A DNA stretch of 64,000 nt, taken from the NCBI RefSeq assembly GCF_964253915.1, contig NZ_CAXUSG020000001.1:558001-622000 (forward strand), in the 5' to 3' direction. The position numbers and the translations under genes are program-made. Position 1 is the stretch's first letter, and each line of letters begins with the position of its first letter. The notes beneath the pieces were generated by a model. That model made no database searches and had not been told where the DNA came from. It saw only the letters and a list, made by a program, of their open reading frames with translations. Below are positions 7,587-15,473 of the stretch, one piece after another. Source of the stretch: Metarhizobium sp964253915. GTDB taxonomy: Bacteria > Pseudomonadota > Alphaproteobacteria > Rhizobiales > Rhizobiaceae.

Positions 7587-9686
7587 TCAGCGCGTGAACG
7601 ATTGCGCGTTGCCGGCATCGACATTGATGATGTTACCGGTGGACTTTGCCGACAGGTCGGACGCCAGGAAGAACACCGCCTCGGCGACATCTTCCGGATA
7701 GACACCGAGCTTCAGCATCGAGCGCTTGCGGTAATGTTCCTCCAGCTCGTCCGGGCTCATATTGTAGGCGGCGGCACGCTGTTCGCGCCATTCGCCGGTC
7801 CAGATCTTCGAGCCGCGCAGTACGGCATCCGGATTGACGGTGTTGATGCGGATGCCGAATTCCGCCCCTTCGAGCGCCAGGCACCGGGCCAGATGGATTT
7901 CCGCTGCCTTGGCCGTGCAATAGGCCGACGCATTGACCGATGCGGCCAAGCCGTTCTTGGAGGCGATGAACACCATGTTGCCGCCGGTCTTCTGCAGCTT
8001 CATCAGCCGGAACGCCTGACGCGAGACGAGGAAATAGCCGGTCGCCAGAATGGAGATGTTGCGGTTCCAGGTGGCGAGATCGGTTTCGTCAAACGGCGAG
8101 GCTGACGAAATACCGGCATTCGACACCAGAATGTCGATGCCGCCGAAAGCGGTCACGGCTTCGTCGAAGGCGCGGATGACCTGATCTTCCGACGTCACGT
8201 CCAGCATCACACCCTCGGCCGCATCGCGACCGTGTACGCCGCACAGCTCTTCCTTGGCCGCGGCAAGCGCATTGGCGTCGATGTCGGCGATGACGACGCA
8301 GGCGCCGTCGCGGATCAGCCGATGCGCCGTCGCCTTGCCGATGCCACCGGCGCCGCCGGTGATGAAGGCAACCTTGCCGGCAAGCGGCTTCGGCTTCGGC
8401 ATGCGCTGCAGCTTGGCTTCTTCCAGCAGCCAATATTCGATATCGAAGGCTTCCTGCTCCGGCAGCCCGACATAGGTAGAGACGGAAGAGGCGCCGCGCA
8501 TGACATTGATGGCGTTGACATAAAACTCGCCGGAGATGCGCGCCGTCGCCTTGTCCTTGGCAAAGGTCAGCATGCCGACGCCGGGCACCAGATAGACCAC
8601 GGCATTCGGATCACGGATCGCCGGGCTGTCGGCGCGTTTGCAGCGCTCGTAGTAGGCGGCGTAGCCCTTGCGGTAGGCGTCGAGCGCTGCCGGCAGACCG
8701 GCGATGGTCGCATCAACGTCAGGCTTTGCCGGATCGAAATCCACTACCAGCGGCCGGATTTTCGTGCGCAAAAAATGGTCGGGGCAACTGGTGCCGAGCG
8801 CGGCCAGGGCTTCCATCTGCTGGGAGGAAACAAACTCCAGCACGGCCTGGCTGTCATCGAAATGGCCGAGCTTGCGCTCATCGGCGCTGATCAGGCCACG
8901 CAGCACCGGCATTAACTGGCGCGCCACGGCGCGGCGTTCGTCGGCCGGCAGCACCTTCACCTTCGGGCCTCCGAAGACTTCGCCCTTGATTTCGCCTTCC
9001 AGCCAGTTGATCGCCTTGTTGATGATCTCGACCGTCGTCTCGTAGCATTCCTTGGCGGTATCGCCCCAGGTGAACAGGCCGTGGCTTTCGAGGATCAGGC
9101 CGCGGGCGTTGGGATTTTCCTTGCAGAATTTTTCCAGCCACAGGCCGAGCTCGAAGCCCGGACGCTTCCACGGCAACCAGCCGATATCGCTGCCGAAAAT
9201 CGTCTGCGTCAGGTCCCTGCTGTTCTTCGAGGCGGCAATGGCGATGATCGCGTCGGGATGCATGTGGTCGACATGCTTCTTGGGCACGAAGGCATGCAGC
9301 GGCGTATCGATCGAGGCTGCGCGCGGATTGAGGTTGAAGGTGCAGTGCGGCAGGTAGCCGACCATCTCGTCTTCATGTTCCAGCCCGCGATAGAGGCCTT
9401 TCAGCGCCTCCAGCTTGTCCATGTAGAGCGTCGCAAAACCGTCGAGCTTGATGGTGCCGACGTCGCCACCCGAACCCTTGACCCATAGCACTTCCACCGG
9501 CTGGCCGGTCAGCGGATCGCGTTCCAGAGCCTTTGCCGAGGTGTTGCCGCCGCCGTAGTTGGTGATGCGTTTGTCGGAACCGAGGAGATTGGAACGGTAG
9601 AGCAGCAATTCCGCTTCGTTCTTGCCCGCCGCCTTGGCGTCATCCCACAAATCCGCAAGGCGCGAGCCTTGGTTTCCACTTGCCAT
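7587..9686 (-). CDS. rhaD: Bifunctional rhamnulose-1-phosphate aldolase / short-chain dehydrogenase
   Basis: A 699-residue fusion. The N-terminal part (to about residue 420) is a class II aldolase: RITNYGGGNTSAK near 40, metal-ligand candidates in HPDAIIAIA and ESHGLFTWG. It would split L-rhamnulose 1-phosphate to dihydroxyacetone phosphate and L-lactaldehyde. The C-terminal 260 residues are an SDR: VAFITGGAGGIGKATA (NAD site), ILVSNAGIS, and the YCTAK catalytic Tyr/Lys pair, presumably oxidising lactaldehyde. This architecture is the known RhaD of rhizobia. GGGAGGA precedes the ATG. It is divergent from rhaR, with shared operator-like sequence between. Confidence 0.93.
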   Translation of the reverse strand: MASGNQGSRLADLWDDAKAAGKNEAELLLYRSNLLGSDKRITNYGGGNTSAKALERDPLTGQPVEVLWVKGSGGDVGTIKLDGFATLYMDKLEALKGLYRGLEHEDEMVGYLPHCTFNLNPRAASIDTPLHAFVPKKHVDHMHPDAIIAIAASKNSRDLTQTIFGSDIGWLPWKRPGFELGLWLEKFCKENPNARGLILESHGLFTWGDTAKECYETTVEIINKAINWLEGEIKGEVFGGPKVKVLPADERRAVARQLMPVLRGLISADERKLGHFDDSQAVLEFVSSQQMEALAALGTSCPDHFLRTKIRPLVVDFDPAKPDVDATIAGLPAALDAYRKGYAAYYERCKRADSPAIRDPNAVVYLVPGVGMLTFAKDKATARISGEFYVNAINVMRGASSVSTYVGLPEQEAFDIEYWLLEEAKLQRMPKPKPLAGKVAFITGGAGGIGKATAHRLIRDGACVVIADIDANALAAAKEELCGVHGRDAAEGVMLDVTSEDQVIRAFDEAVTAFGGIDILVSNAGISSASPFDETDLATWNRNISILATGYFLVSRQAFRLMKLQKTGGNMVFIASKNGLAASVNASAYCTAKAAEIHLARCLALEGAEFGIRINTVNPDAVLRGSKIWTGEWREQRAAAYNMSPDELEEHYRKRSMLKLGVYPEDVAEAVFFLASDLSAKSTGNIINVDAGNAQSFTR

Positions 9687-9763
9687 CGCTCAGATCCTCC
9701 CATGCGCGGACCGTTGCGCCGGCCCCGCTTTGCTTCGCTCAAATTCCATGGAAGAACGGCGAT

Positions 9764-9836
9764 TGTCAATCATAAACGATCAACTTCGATCATGATGCGC
9801 TGCACAATGAAAAAATATGATTGTTTGTGATTGACA
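9764..9836. promoter_or_regulatory. Paired inverted operator-like sequences between rhaD and rhaR
   Basis: TGTCAATCATAAACGATCA (9764-9782, plus strand) recurs as TGTCAATCACAAACAATCA on the minus strand (9818-9836). The two 19-mers match at 17 positions and face each other across 35 bases, one near each divergent gene. DeoR-type repressors bind such repeats, so this is the likely RhaR operator controlling both rhaDI and rhaRSTPQK. Binding itself is inferred from position and symmetry. Confidence 0.7.
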
Positions 9837-9878
9837 CTGCGCGAAGATGATGGAAGCATGACAGGCATTGGAGGAACC

Positions 9879-10685
9879 ATGCACGAAAAAGAACGCCATC
9901 GGATCATCATGTCCGCCATCCAGGGAAAGCCGGTCGTGACCGTTGCCGAACTGGTGGAACTGACGGAAAGTTCCGAAGCGACGATCCGCCGGGATATCGC
10001 GGCTCTGCATGTGCAAAAGCGGCTGCGCCGGGTGCGTGGCGGGGCGGAGGCGCTGCATCCGCCGCAGTTCGTCGGCCTGGCCGGCCGACCGTTCAGCGTC
10101 AGCGAAACGATGCATGCGCGCCAGAAGCAGGCGATTGCCAAGGAGGCGGTGGCGCTGTGCGAGGACGGCGACCCGATCATTCTCAACGGCGGCACGACGA
10201 CGTTCCAGATGGTGCATTTCCTGTCGAACCGGCGGATGCACATCTTCACCAACTCGTTTCCGATTGCCGAACATCTCCTGAAGAACTCCAAGAACACCAT
10301 CATGCTCTCCGGCGGCGTGATCTATCGCGAGCAGAGCGTCATCCTCTCGCCCTTCGAAAATGACGTGACGCGCAATTTTTATGCGCGCCGCATGTTCATG
10401 GGCGCGCAGGGGCTCGGGCCGCTCGGGCTGATGGAAACGGATCCCCTGCTGATCCAGGCCGAGCAAAAACTCATCGACCAGGCAGACGAACTCGTCGTCC
10501 TCGTCGATTCATCGAAATTCCGGCAGCGTTCCAGCCTCATCCTGTGCGGGTTGAAGCGCATTGCCACCGTCATCACGGATTCGGGCATCGAGGACAGGCA
10601 TGCCTCGATGCTGGAAGAGGCCGGCGTTCAGCTGATCGTCGCCGAAACGCAAGGAATGAGAGAGGAACAGCCGTCGATTGCCTGA
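9879..10685 (+). CDS. rhaR: DeoR family transcriptional regulator of rhamnose catabolism
   Basis: A 268-residue regulator. The start at 9879 (MHEKERHRIIMSAIQGKP) is chosen because GGAGGA lies 5 bases upstream; earlier ATG/TTG codons lie in or next to the operator region. The N-terminal winged helix-turn-helix reads VTVAELVELTESSEATIRRDIAALHVQKRLRRVRGGA, the DeoR signature. The C-terminal sensor domain has DPIILNGGTTTFQM and LVVLVDSSKF, the sugar-phosphate binding fold. In Rhizobium leguminosarum RhaR is the negative regulator of the rha genes. It is the first gene of the plus-strand operon. Confidence 0.92.
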   Translation: MHEKERHRIIMSAIQGKPVVTVAELVELTESSEATIRRDIAALHVQKRLRRVRGGAEALHPPQFVGLAGRPFSVSETMHARQKQAIAKEAVALCEDGDPIILNGGTTTFQMVHFLSNRRMHIFTNSFPIAEHLLKNSKNTIMLSGGVIYREQSVILSPFENDVTRNFYARRMFMGAQGLGPLGLMETDPLLIQAEQKLIDQADELVVLVDSSKFRQRSSLILCGLKRIATVITDSGIEDRHASMLEEAGVQLIVAETQGMREEQPSIA

Positions 10686-10730
10686 GGAGTGGGCGTCGCC
10701 GGTTTTGGAGCAACAAAGGGAGGAACGGAC

Positions 10731-11720
10731 ATGAAGATTTTGAAGACGCTGCTGGTGACGGCAGCCATTTCCACGGCGCTGATGGCCAACATGGCGCATG
10801 CGGAAAACAAGAAGATCGCCCTCGTCGTCAAGGCGCTCGGCATCGGCTTCTTCGAAGCTGCCAACAAGGGCGCCCAGGAAGCCGCGAAGGAACTTGGCGA
10901 CGTCGAGATCATCTACACCGGCCCGACGACCACGACGGCCGAAGGCCAGATCGAAGTGATCAACTCGCTGATCGCCCAGAAGGTCGATGCCATCGCCGTT
11001 TCCGCCAATGACACGGATGCCCTCGTACCGGCGCTGAAGAAGGCCCAGGAGCGCGGCATCAAGGTCATCTCGTGGGATTCCGGCGTCGCTAAGGATGGCC
11101 GCGCGCTGCATCTCAACCCGTCGTCCAGCCCGCTGATCGGCAACATGATCATCAAGCTCGCTGCCGACAACCTGCCCGAGGGCGGTGATGTTGCAGTTCT
11201 TTCGGCCACGGCGACCTCGACCAACCAGAACGTCTGGATCGAGGAAATGACCAAGGTGCTGCCGAACTACAAGGGTATCAACGTTGTCGCCACCGTTTAT
11301 GGTGACGACCTCGCCGACAAGTCCTACCGCGAAACGCAGGGCCTCATACAGAAGTATCCGAACCTGAAGGCGATCATCGCGCCGACCTCCGTCGGCATCG
11401 TCGCGGCGGCACAGGCCGTTACCGACGCCGGCAAGATCGGCCAGATCAATGTCACCGGCCTTGGCCTTCCCTCGGAAATGGCGGCGCATGTGAAGTCCGG
11501 CGCCTCGAAGTCTTTCGCCATCTGGAACCCGATCGACCTCGGCTACTCGGCTGCCATGCTTTCCTACGACCTGGTCAACGGCGCGGAAGCCAAGCCGGGT
11601 GCGGAACTCAAGATGGGCCGCATGGGCACGCTGAAGCTCGACGACAACAATGAAGGCGCCATGGCCGATCCCTTCGTCTATGATGCGTCCAACGTCGAAG
11701 AGTTTGCCAAGATCTTCTGA
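10731..11720 (+). CDS. rhaS: Rhamnose ABC transporter substrate-binding protein
   Basis: A 329-residue periplasmic sugar-binding protein. The start at 10731 follows GGGAGGAAC and gives the signal peptide MKILKTLLVTAAISTALMANMAHA (cut near residue 24). The mature protein (ENKKIALVVKALGIGFFEAANKGAQ) has the ribose/rhamnose-binding type I fold: DAIAVSANDTDALVPALKKA, KVISWDSGVAKDGRALHL. It supplies rhamnose to the RhaTPQ transporter and follows rhaR by 45 bases. A RIME-like palindrome directly downstream separates it from rhaT, which could raise its transcript level relative to the permease genes. Confidence 0.93.
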   Translation: MKILKTLLVTAAISTALMANMAHAENKKIALVVKALGIGFFEAANKGAQEAAKELGDVEIIYTGPTTTTAEGQIEVINSLIAQKVDAIAVSANDTDALVPALKKAQERGIKVISWDSGVAKDGRALHLNPSSSPLIGNMIIKLAADNLPEGGDVAVLSATATSTNQNVWIEEMTKVLPNYKGINVVATVYGDDLADKSYRETQGLIQKYPNLKAIIAPTSVGIVAAAQAVTDAGKIGQINVTGLGLPSEMAAHVKSGASKSFAIWNPIDLGYSAAMLSYDLVNGAEAKPGAELKMGRMGTLKLDDNNEGAMADPFVYDASNVEEFAKIF

Positions 11721-11745
11721 TTGTTGAGGTTGGCGGGTGGGGTTT

Positions 11746-11879
11746 CCCCCTCATCCGCCTGCCGGCACCTTCTCCCCGCCGGGGAGAAGGGGGTGTGGCT
11801 GCGCTTTCCCTGTTTTCGGGAGGCGCTGACAGCATACTCGTCCCCTCTCCCCCGCGGGGAGAGGGCTAGGGTGAGGGGG
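11746..11879. repeat. RIME-like palindromic repeat, copy 2 (inverted relative to copy 1)
   Basis: This fills most of the 221-base gap between rhaS and rhaT. Read on the minus strand it follows copy 1 (5871-6005): CCCCCTCACCCTAGCC, hairpin CCTCTCCCCGCGGGGGAGAGG, spacer, hairpin CCTTCTCCCC-GGC-GGGGAGAAGG, and a terminal GGATGAGGGGG. Lying inside an operon, it may form mRNA hairpins that affect transcript stability or readthrough into rhaT. Confidence 0.8.
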
Positions 11880-11941
11880 CGCCACGACCAAAAGCCTCCG
11901 CTCTGTTCAAAAGACTTCAGACCTTACCACGGAAGCACCAC

Positions 11942-13477
11942 TTGCTGCACGACGCCACAACATCGCGGATCGCGCCCGCCATCACGCTCGAAGGGATCTC
12001 GAAATCCTTTCCCGGCGTCCGCGCCTTGTCGGATGTGTCGCTGACACTTTACCCCGGCAGCGTCACGGCCCTGGTGGGCGAAAACGGCGCCGGCAAGTCG
12101 ACATTGGTCAAGATCCTCACCGGCATCTACCGACCGGATGCCGGCAGCATCCGGATGAACGGCGAACCCGTTTCTTTCCCCACCGCCCACGCCGCCTCCA
12201 AGGCCGGCGTCACCGCCATCCATCAGGAAACGGTGCTGTTCGACGATCTGTCGGTGGCGGAAAATATCTTCATCGGCCATGCGCCGAAAACGCGCTTCGG
12301 TTTTGTCGACTGGGCTTTCGTCAATGAAAAGGCCCGCGCCCTCTTGAAGGAGATCGGCGCCGATATCGACCCGTCGATCCGCCTGCGCGATCTCGGCATC
12401 GCCAACCGCCACCTGGTGGCGATTGCCCGCGCCTTGTCGATCGATGCGCAGGTGGTGATCATGGACGAGCCGACAGCGGCGCTGTCGCACAAGGAAATCC
12501 ACGAACTCTACGAGCTTGTCGAAAAGCTGAAGGCCTCCGGCAAGGCGATCCTGTTCATCAGCCACAAGTTCGACGAGATCTTTCGCATTGCCGACCGCTA
12601 CACTGTCTTCCGCGACGGCCGGATGGTCGGCGAGGGGCTGATGTCGGAGACGACGGAAGACCAGATGGTGCGTATGATGGTCGGCCGCGACGTCGGCCAG
12701 GTGTTTCCGAAAAAGCAGGCCGAGATCGGCGAACCGGTGCTGACCGTCGCCGGCTATCGTCATCCGACCGAATTCGAGGACATCAACTTCGAGCTACGCC
12801 GCGGCGAGATCCTCGGCTTTTACGGCCTTGTCGGCGCCGGGCGTTCCGAATTCATGCAATCGCTGTTCGGCGTCACCAAGCCGTCCGCCGGCGCTGTCCG
12901 TATCGACGGAAAGATCGCCGTCATCCGGACGCCCTCGGAAGCCATCGAGCAGGGCATCGTCTACGTGCCGGAAGAGCGCGGCCGCCAGGGCGCCGTCATC
13001 GGCCTGCCGATCTTCCAGAATGTCACGCTGCCGTCGCTCGGCCAGGTCTCCCGCAAGGGTTTTTTGCGCATGGCGCGCGAGTTCGCCTTGGCGCGGGAAT
13101 ATACCTCGCGGCTCGACCTGCGCGCCGCCTCGCTGGATCAGGATGTCGGCACGCTGTCGGGCGGCAACCAGCAGAAGGTGGTCATCGCCAAGTGGCTGGC
13201 GACCAAACCGAAAGTCATCATCCTCGATGAGCCGACCAAGGGCATCGACATCGGTTCCAAAGCCGCCGTGCACGCCTTCATGAGCGAACTGGCGGCCGAA
13301 GGCCTCAGCGTCATCATGGTATCCTCGGAAATTCCAGAGATCATCGGCATGGCCGATCGCGTCATCGTCATGCGCGAAGGCCGGATCGTCGGCCGTTTCG
13401 AACGCGAAGAATTGACCGCCGAACGGCTGGTGCGCGCCGCCGCCGGCATCGGCGCGGTGCCGGGGGAGGGCGCCTGA
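11942..13477 (+). CDS. rhaT: Rhamnose ABC transporter ATP-binding protein (two ABC domains)
   Basis: A 511-residue sugar-import ATPase of the RbsA/AraG type with two fused ABC modules. Module 1 has Walker A GENGAGKST (46-54) and Walker B VVIMDEPTAAL with the H-loop in ILFISHKFDEIF. Module 2 has a degenerate P-loop region GLVGAGRSEFMQSLFG, signature LSGGNQQKV and Walker B VIILDEPTKGID. A degenerate second site is normal for this family. The start is a TTG at 11942 with GGAAG 6 bases before. It overlaps rhaP by one base (TGATG). It energises rhamnose import; in R. leguminosarum uptake also needs RhaK activity. Confidence 0.92.
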   Translation: MLHDATTSRIAPAITLEGISKSFPGVRALSDVSLTLYPGSVTALVGENGAGKSTLVKILTGIYRPDAGSIRMNGEPVSFPTAHAASKAGVTAIHQETVLFDDLSVAENIFIGHAPKTRFGFVDWAFVNEKARALLKEIGADIDPSIRLRDLGIANRHLVAIARALSIDAQVVIMDEPTAALSHKEIHELYELVEKLKASGKAILFISHKFDEIFRIADRYTVFRDGRMVGEGLMSETTEDQMVRMMVGRDVGQVFPKKQAEIGEPVLTVAGYRHPTEFEDINFELRRGEILGFYGLVGAGRSEFMQSLFGVTKPSAGAVRIDGKIAVIRTPSEAIEQGIVYVPEERGRQGAVIGLPIFQNVTLPSLGQVSRKGFLRMAREFALAREYTSRLDLRAASLDQDVGTLSGGNQQKVVIAKWLATKPKVIILDEPTKGIDIGSKAAVHAFMSELAAEGLSVIMVSSEIPEIIGMADRVIVMREGRIVGRFEREELTAERLVRAAAGIGAVPGEGA

Positions 13478-14460
13478 TGCTCAACATGTTTCTGCGCAGC
13501 CGCGAATTGTTGCTGCTGGTGGCGATTGCAGCACTGCTCGTCGTGGTCACCTGGCGGTTTCCGGGTTTCATCACCCTCGCCAATCTCGCCAATGTCTATA
13601 ATGACACGTCGATCCTGATCATCCTGGCGCTCGGCCAGATGGTTGTCATCCTGACGCGCTGCATCGACCTGTCGATGGCCGCCAACCTGGCGCTCTGCGG
13701 CATGGTCGCGGCGATGCTGAATTTTTACGTGCCCGGCCTGCCGGTGCTGCTGCTGGTGCTGATCGCCGTCGTGCTCGGCACCGCGCTCGGCGCCATCAAC
13801 GGCCTGCTGGTCTGGAAGCTCGACATCCCGCCGATCGTCGTCACGCTCGGCACCATGACCATCTTCCGCGGCACTATCTTCCTGCTGAGCGGCGGCGCCT
13901 GGATCAACGCACATCAGATGAGCGACCTTTTCAAGAGCCTGCCGCGCGGCACGATCGCCGGCATGCCCGTGCTGTCCTGGCTGTCGCTGGCGGTGATCGC
14001 TGCCATGCTGCTGGTCATGCGCCGCACGCCGACCGGCCGCGCCTTTTATGCCGTCGGCGGCAATCCGCATGCGGCCGTCTATACCGGCCTCGATGTCGGT
14101 TACACCCGTTTCAAGGCCTATTGCCTTTCGGGCGGTTTTGCCGGTCTTGCAGGTTATCTCTGGGTGTCGCGTTATGCCGTCGCCTATGTCGATATCGCCG
14201 CCGGTTTCGAACTCGATGTCGTCGCCGCCTGCGTCATCGGCGGCATCTCGATTGCCGGCGGTGTCGGCACCGTGCCGGGCGCGGTGCTCGGCGCGCTGTT
14301 CCTCGGCATCATCAAGAACGCCTTGCCGGTGGTGAACATCTCGCCTTTCGCCCAGATGGCGATTTCGGGCACGGTCATCATCATCGCCGTCGCCGTCAAC
14401 GCCCGGGCGGAGCGCCGCAAGGGCCGGGTCATCCTCAAGCGTGCGGAGCATGTCGCATGA
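13477..14460 (+). CDS. rhaP: Rhamnose ABC transporter permease
   Basis: A 327-residue inner-membrane permease of the RbsC family with about 8-10 hydrophobic helices. Typical family sequence: ILALGQMVVILTRCIDLSMAANLAL, LGAINGLLVWKLDIPPIVVTLGTMTIFRG and VGGNPHAAVYTGLDVGYTRFKAYCLSGGFAGLAG. It starts one base inside the rhaT stop and ends in an ATGA overlap with rhaQ, so translation is coupled. It pairs with RhaQ to form the channel. Confidence 0.92.
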   Translation: MLNMFLRSRELLLLVAIAALLVVVTWRFPGFITLANLANVYNDTSILIILALGQMVVILTRCIDLSMAANLALCGMVAAMLNFYVPGLPVLLLVLIAVVLGTALGAINGLLVWKLDIPPIVVTLGTMTIFRGTIFLLSGGAWINAHQMSDLFKSLPRGTIAGMPVLSWLSLAVIAAMLLVMRRTPTGRAFYAVGGNPHAAVYTGLDVGYTRFKAYCLSGGFAGLAGYLWVSRYAVAYVDIAAGFELDVVAACVIGGISIAGGVGTVPGAVLGALFLGIIKNALPVVNISPFAQMAISGTVIIIAVAVNARAERRKGRVILKRAEHVA

Positions 14461-15470
14461 GCAGCGTCGAACAGACAGCCCGTTACGTTCCCGACCGGCT
14501 GAAAAGCCCGGCCGCCCGCTGGGTGAAAAGCTGGGAAAGCCTGCTGATCGTCGTGGCGCTGGCAATCTTCCTCACCAATTCGTTCGCCTCGCCCTATTTC
14601 CTCGATCCATGGAACCTGTCGGACGCCTCGTTCAACTTCACCGAAAAGGCGCTGATTGCTTTTGCCATGGCGCTGGTGATCATTTCCGGCGAGATCGACC
14701 TGTCCGTCGCGGCCATCATCGCGCTCACCTCCACGGCCATGGGTTACGCGGCCCATGCCGGCTTCGATATGCCGATGCTGGTTGTGATCGGCCTTGCCAC
14801 CGGCCTTGGTTGCGGTGCGATCAACGGGTTGCTGGTCACCGGCCTCGGCCTGCCGTCGATCGTCGTTACCATCGGCACCATGAGCCTGTTTCGCGGCACC
14901 TCCTTCATCATTCTCGGCGACCAGGCCTTTACCGAATATCCCGCAAGCTTCGCCTATTTCGGCCAGGGCTACGTCTGGTGGGTGTTTTCCTTCGAACTGG
15001 CGCTGTTCGTCGTCGCGGCGATTGTCTACGGCCTGTTGCTGCACAAGACCAATTTCGGCCGCGCCGTCTATGCCATCGGCAACAATGCGACGGCGGCACT
15101 GTTCTCGGGTATCCGCGTCGGCCGCGTAAAATTCATCCTGTTCCTGCTGACCGGCCTGATGGCGGGCATGGCGTCGATCTGCCTGACCTCGCGGCTCGGC
15201 TCGACACGGCCCTCAATCGCGCTCGGTTGGGAGCTGGAAGTGGTCACCATGGTCGTTCTCGGCGGCGTCAACATTCTCGGCGGTTCCGGCTCGATCCCCG
15301 GCGTTGTGCTGGCGGCGCTGATCATGGGCATGGTCACATTCGGTTTCGGCCTGCTCAACGTGCCGGGCATCGTCATGTCGATCTTCATCGGCCTGCTTCT
15401 GATCCTCGTCATCGCCCTGCCGATCGTCTACGGCCGCCTCAGCCGTCGCTGGGCCAAAAGTGCGGCTTGA
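14457..15470 (+). CDS. rhaQ: Rhamnose ABC transporter permease, second subunit
   Basis: A 337-residue RbsC-type membrane permease. The start at 14457 (MSSVEQTARYVPDRL) overlaps the rhaP stop by 4 bases (ATGA); an earlier in-frame start would run deep into rhaP. Family landmarks are FAMALVIISGEIDLSVAAIIALTS, GAINGLLVTGLGLPSIVVTIGTMSLFRG and AIGNNATAALFSGIRVGRVKF. The stop is only 3 bases from the rhaK start, leaving no room for the rhaU gene found at this place in R. leguminosarum and S. meliloti. Confidence 0.92.
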   Translation: MSSVEQTARYVPDRLKSPAARWVKSWESLLIVVALAIFLTNSFASPYFLDPWNLSDASFNFTEKALIAFAMALVIISGEIDLSVAAIIALTSTAMGYAAHAGFDMPMLVVIGLATGLGCGAINGLLVTGLGLPSIVVTIGTMSLFRGTSFIILGDQAFTEYPASFAYFGQGYVWWVFSFELALFVVAAIVYGLLLHKTNFGRAVYAIGNNATAALFSGIRVGRVKFILFLLTGLMAGMASICLTSRLGSTRPSIALGWELEVVTMVVLGGVNILGGSGSIPGVVLAALIMGMVTFGFGLLNVPGIVMSIFIGLLLILVIALPIVYGRLSRRWAKSAA

Positions 15471-15473
15471 GAG

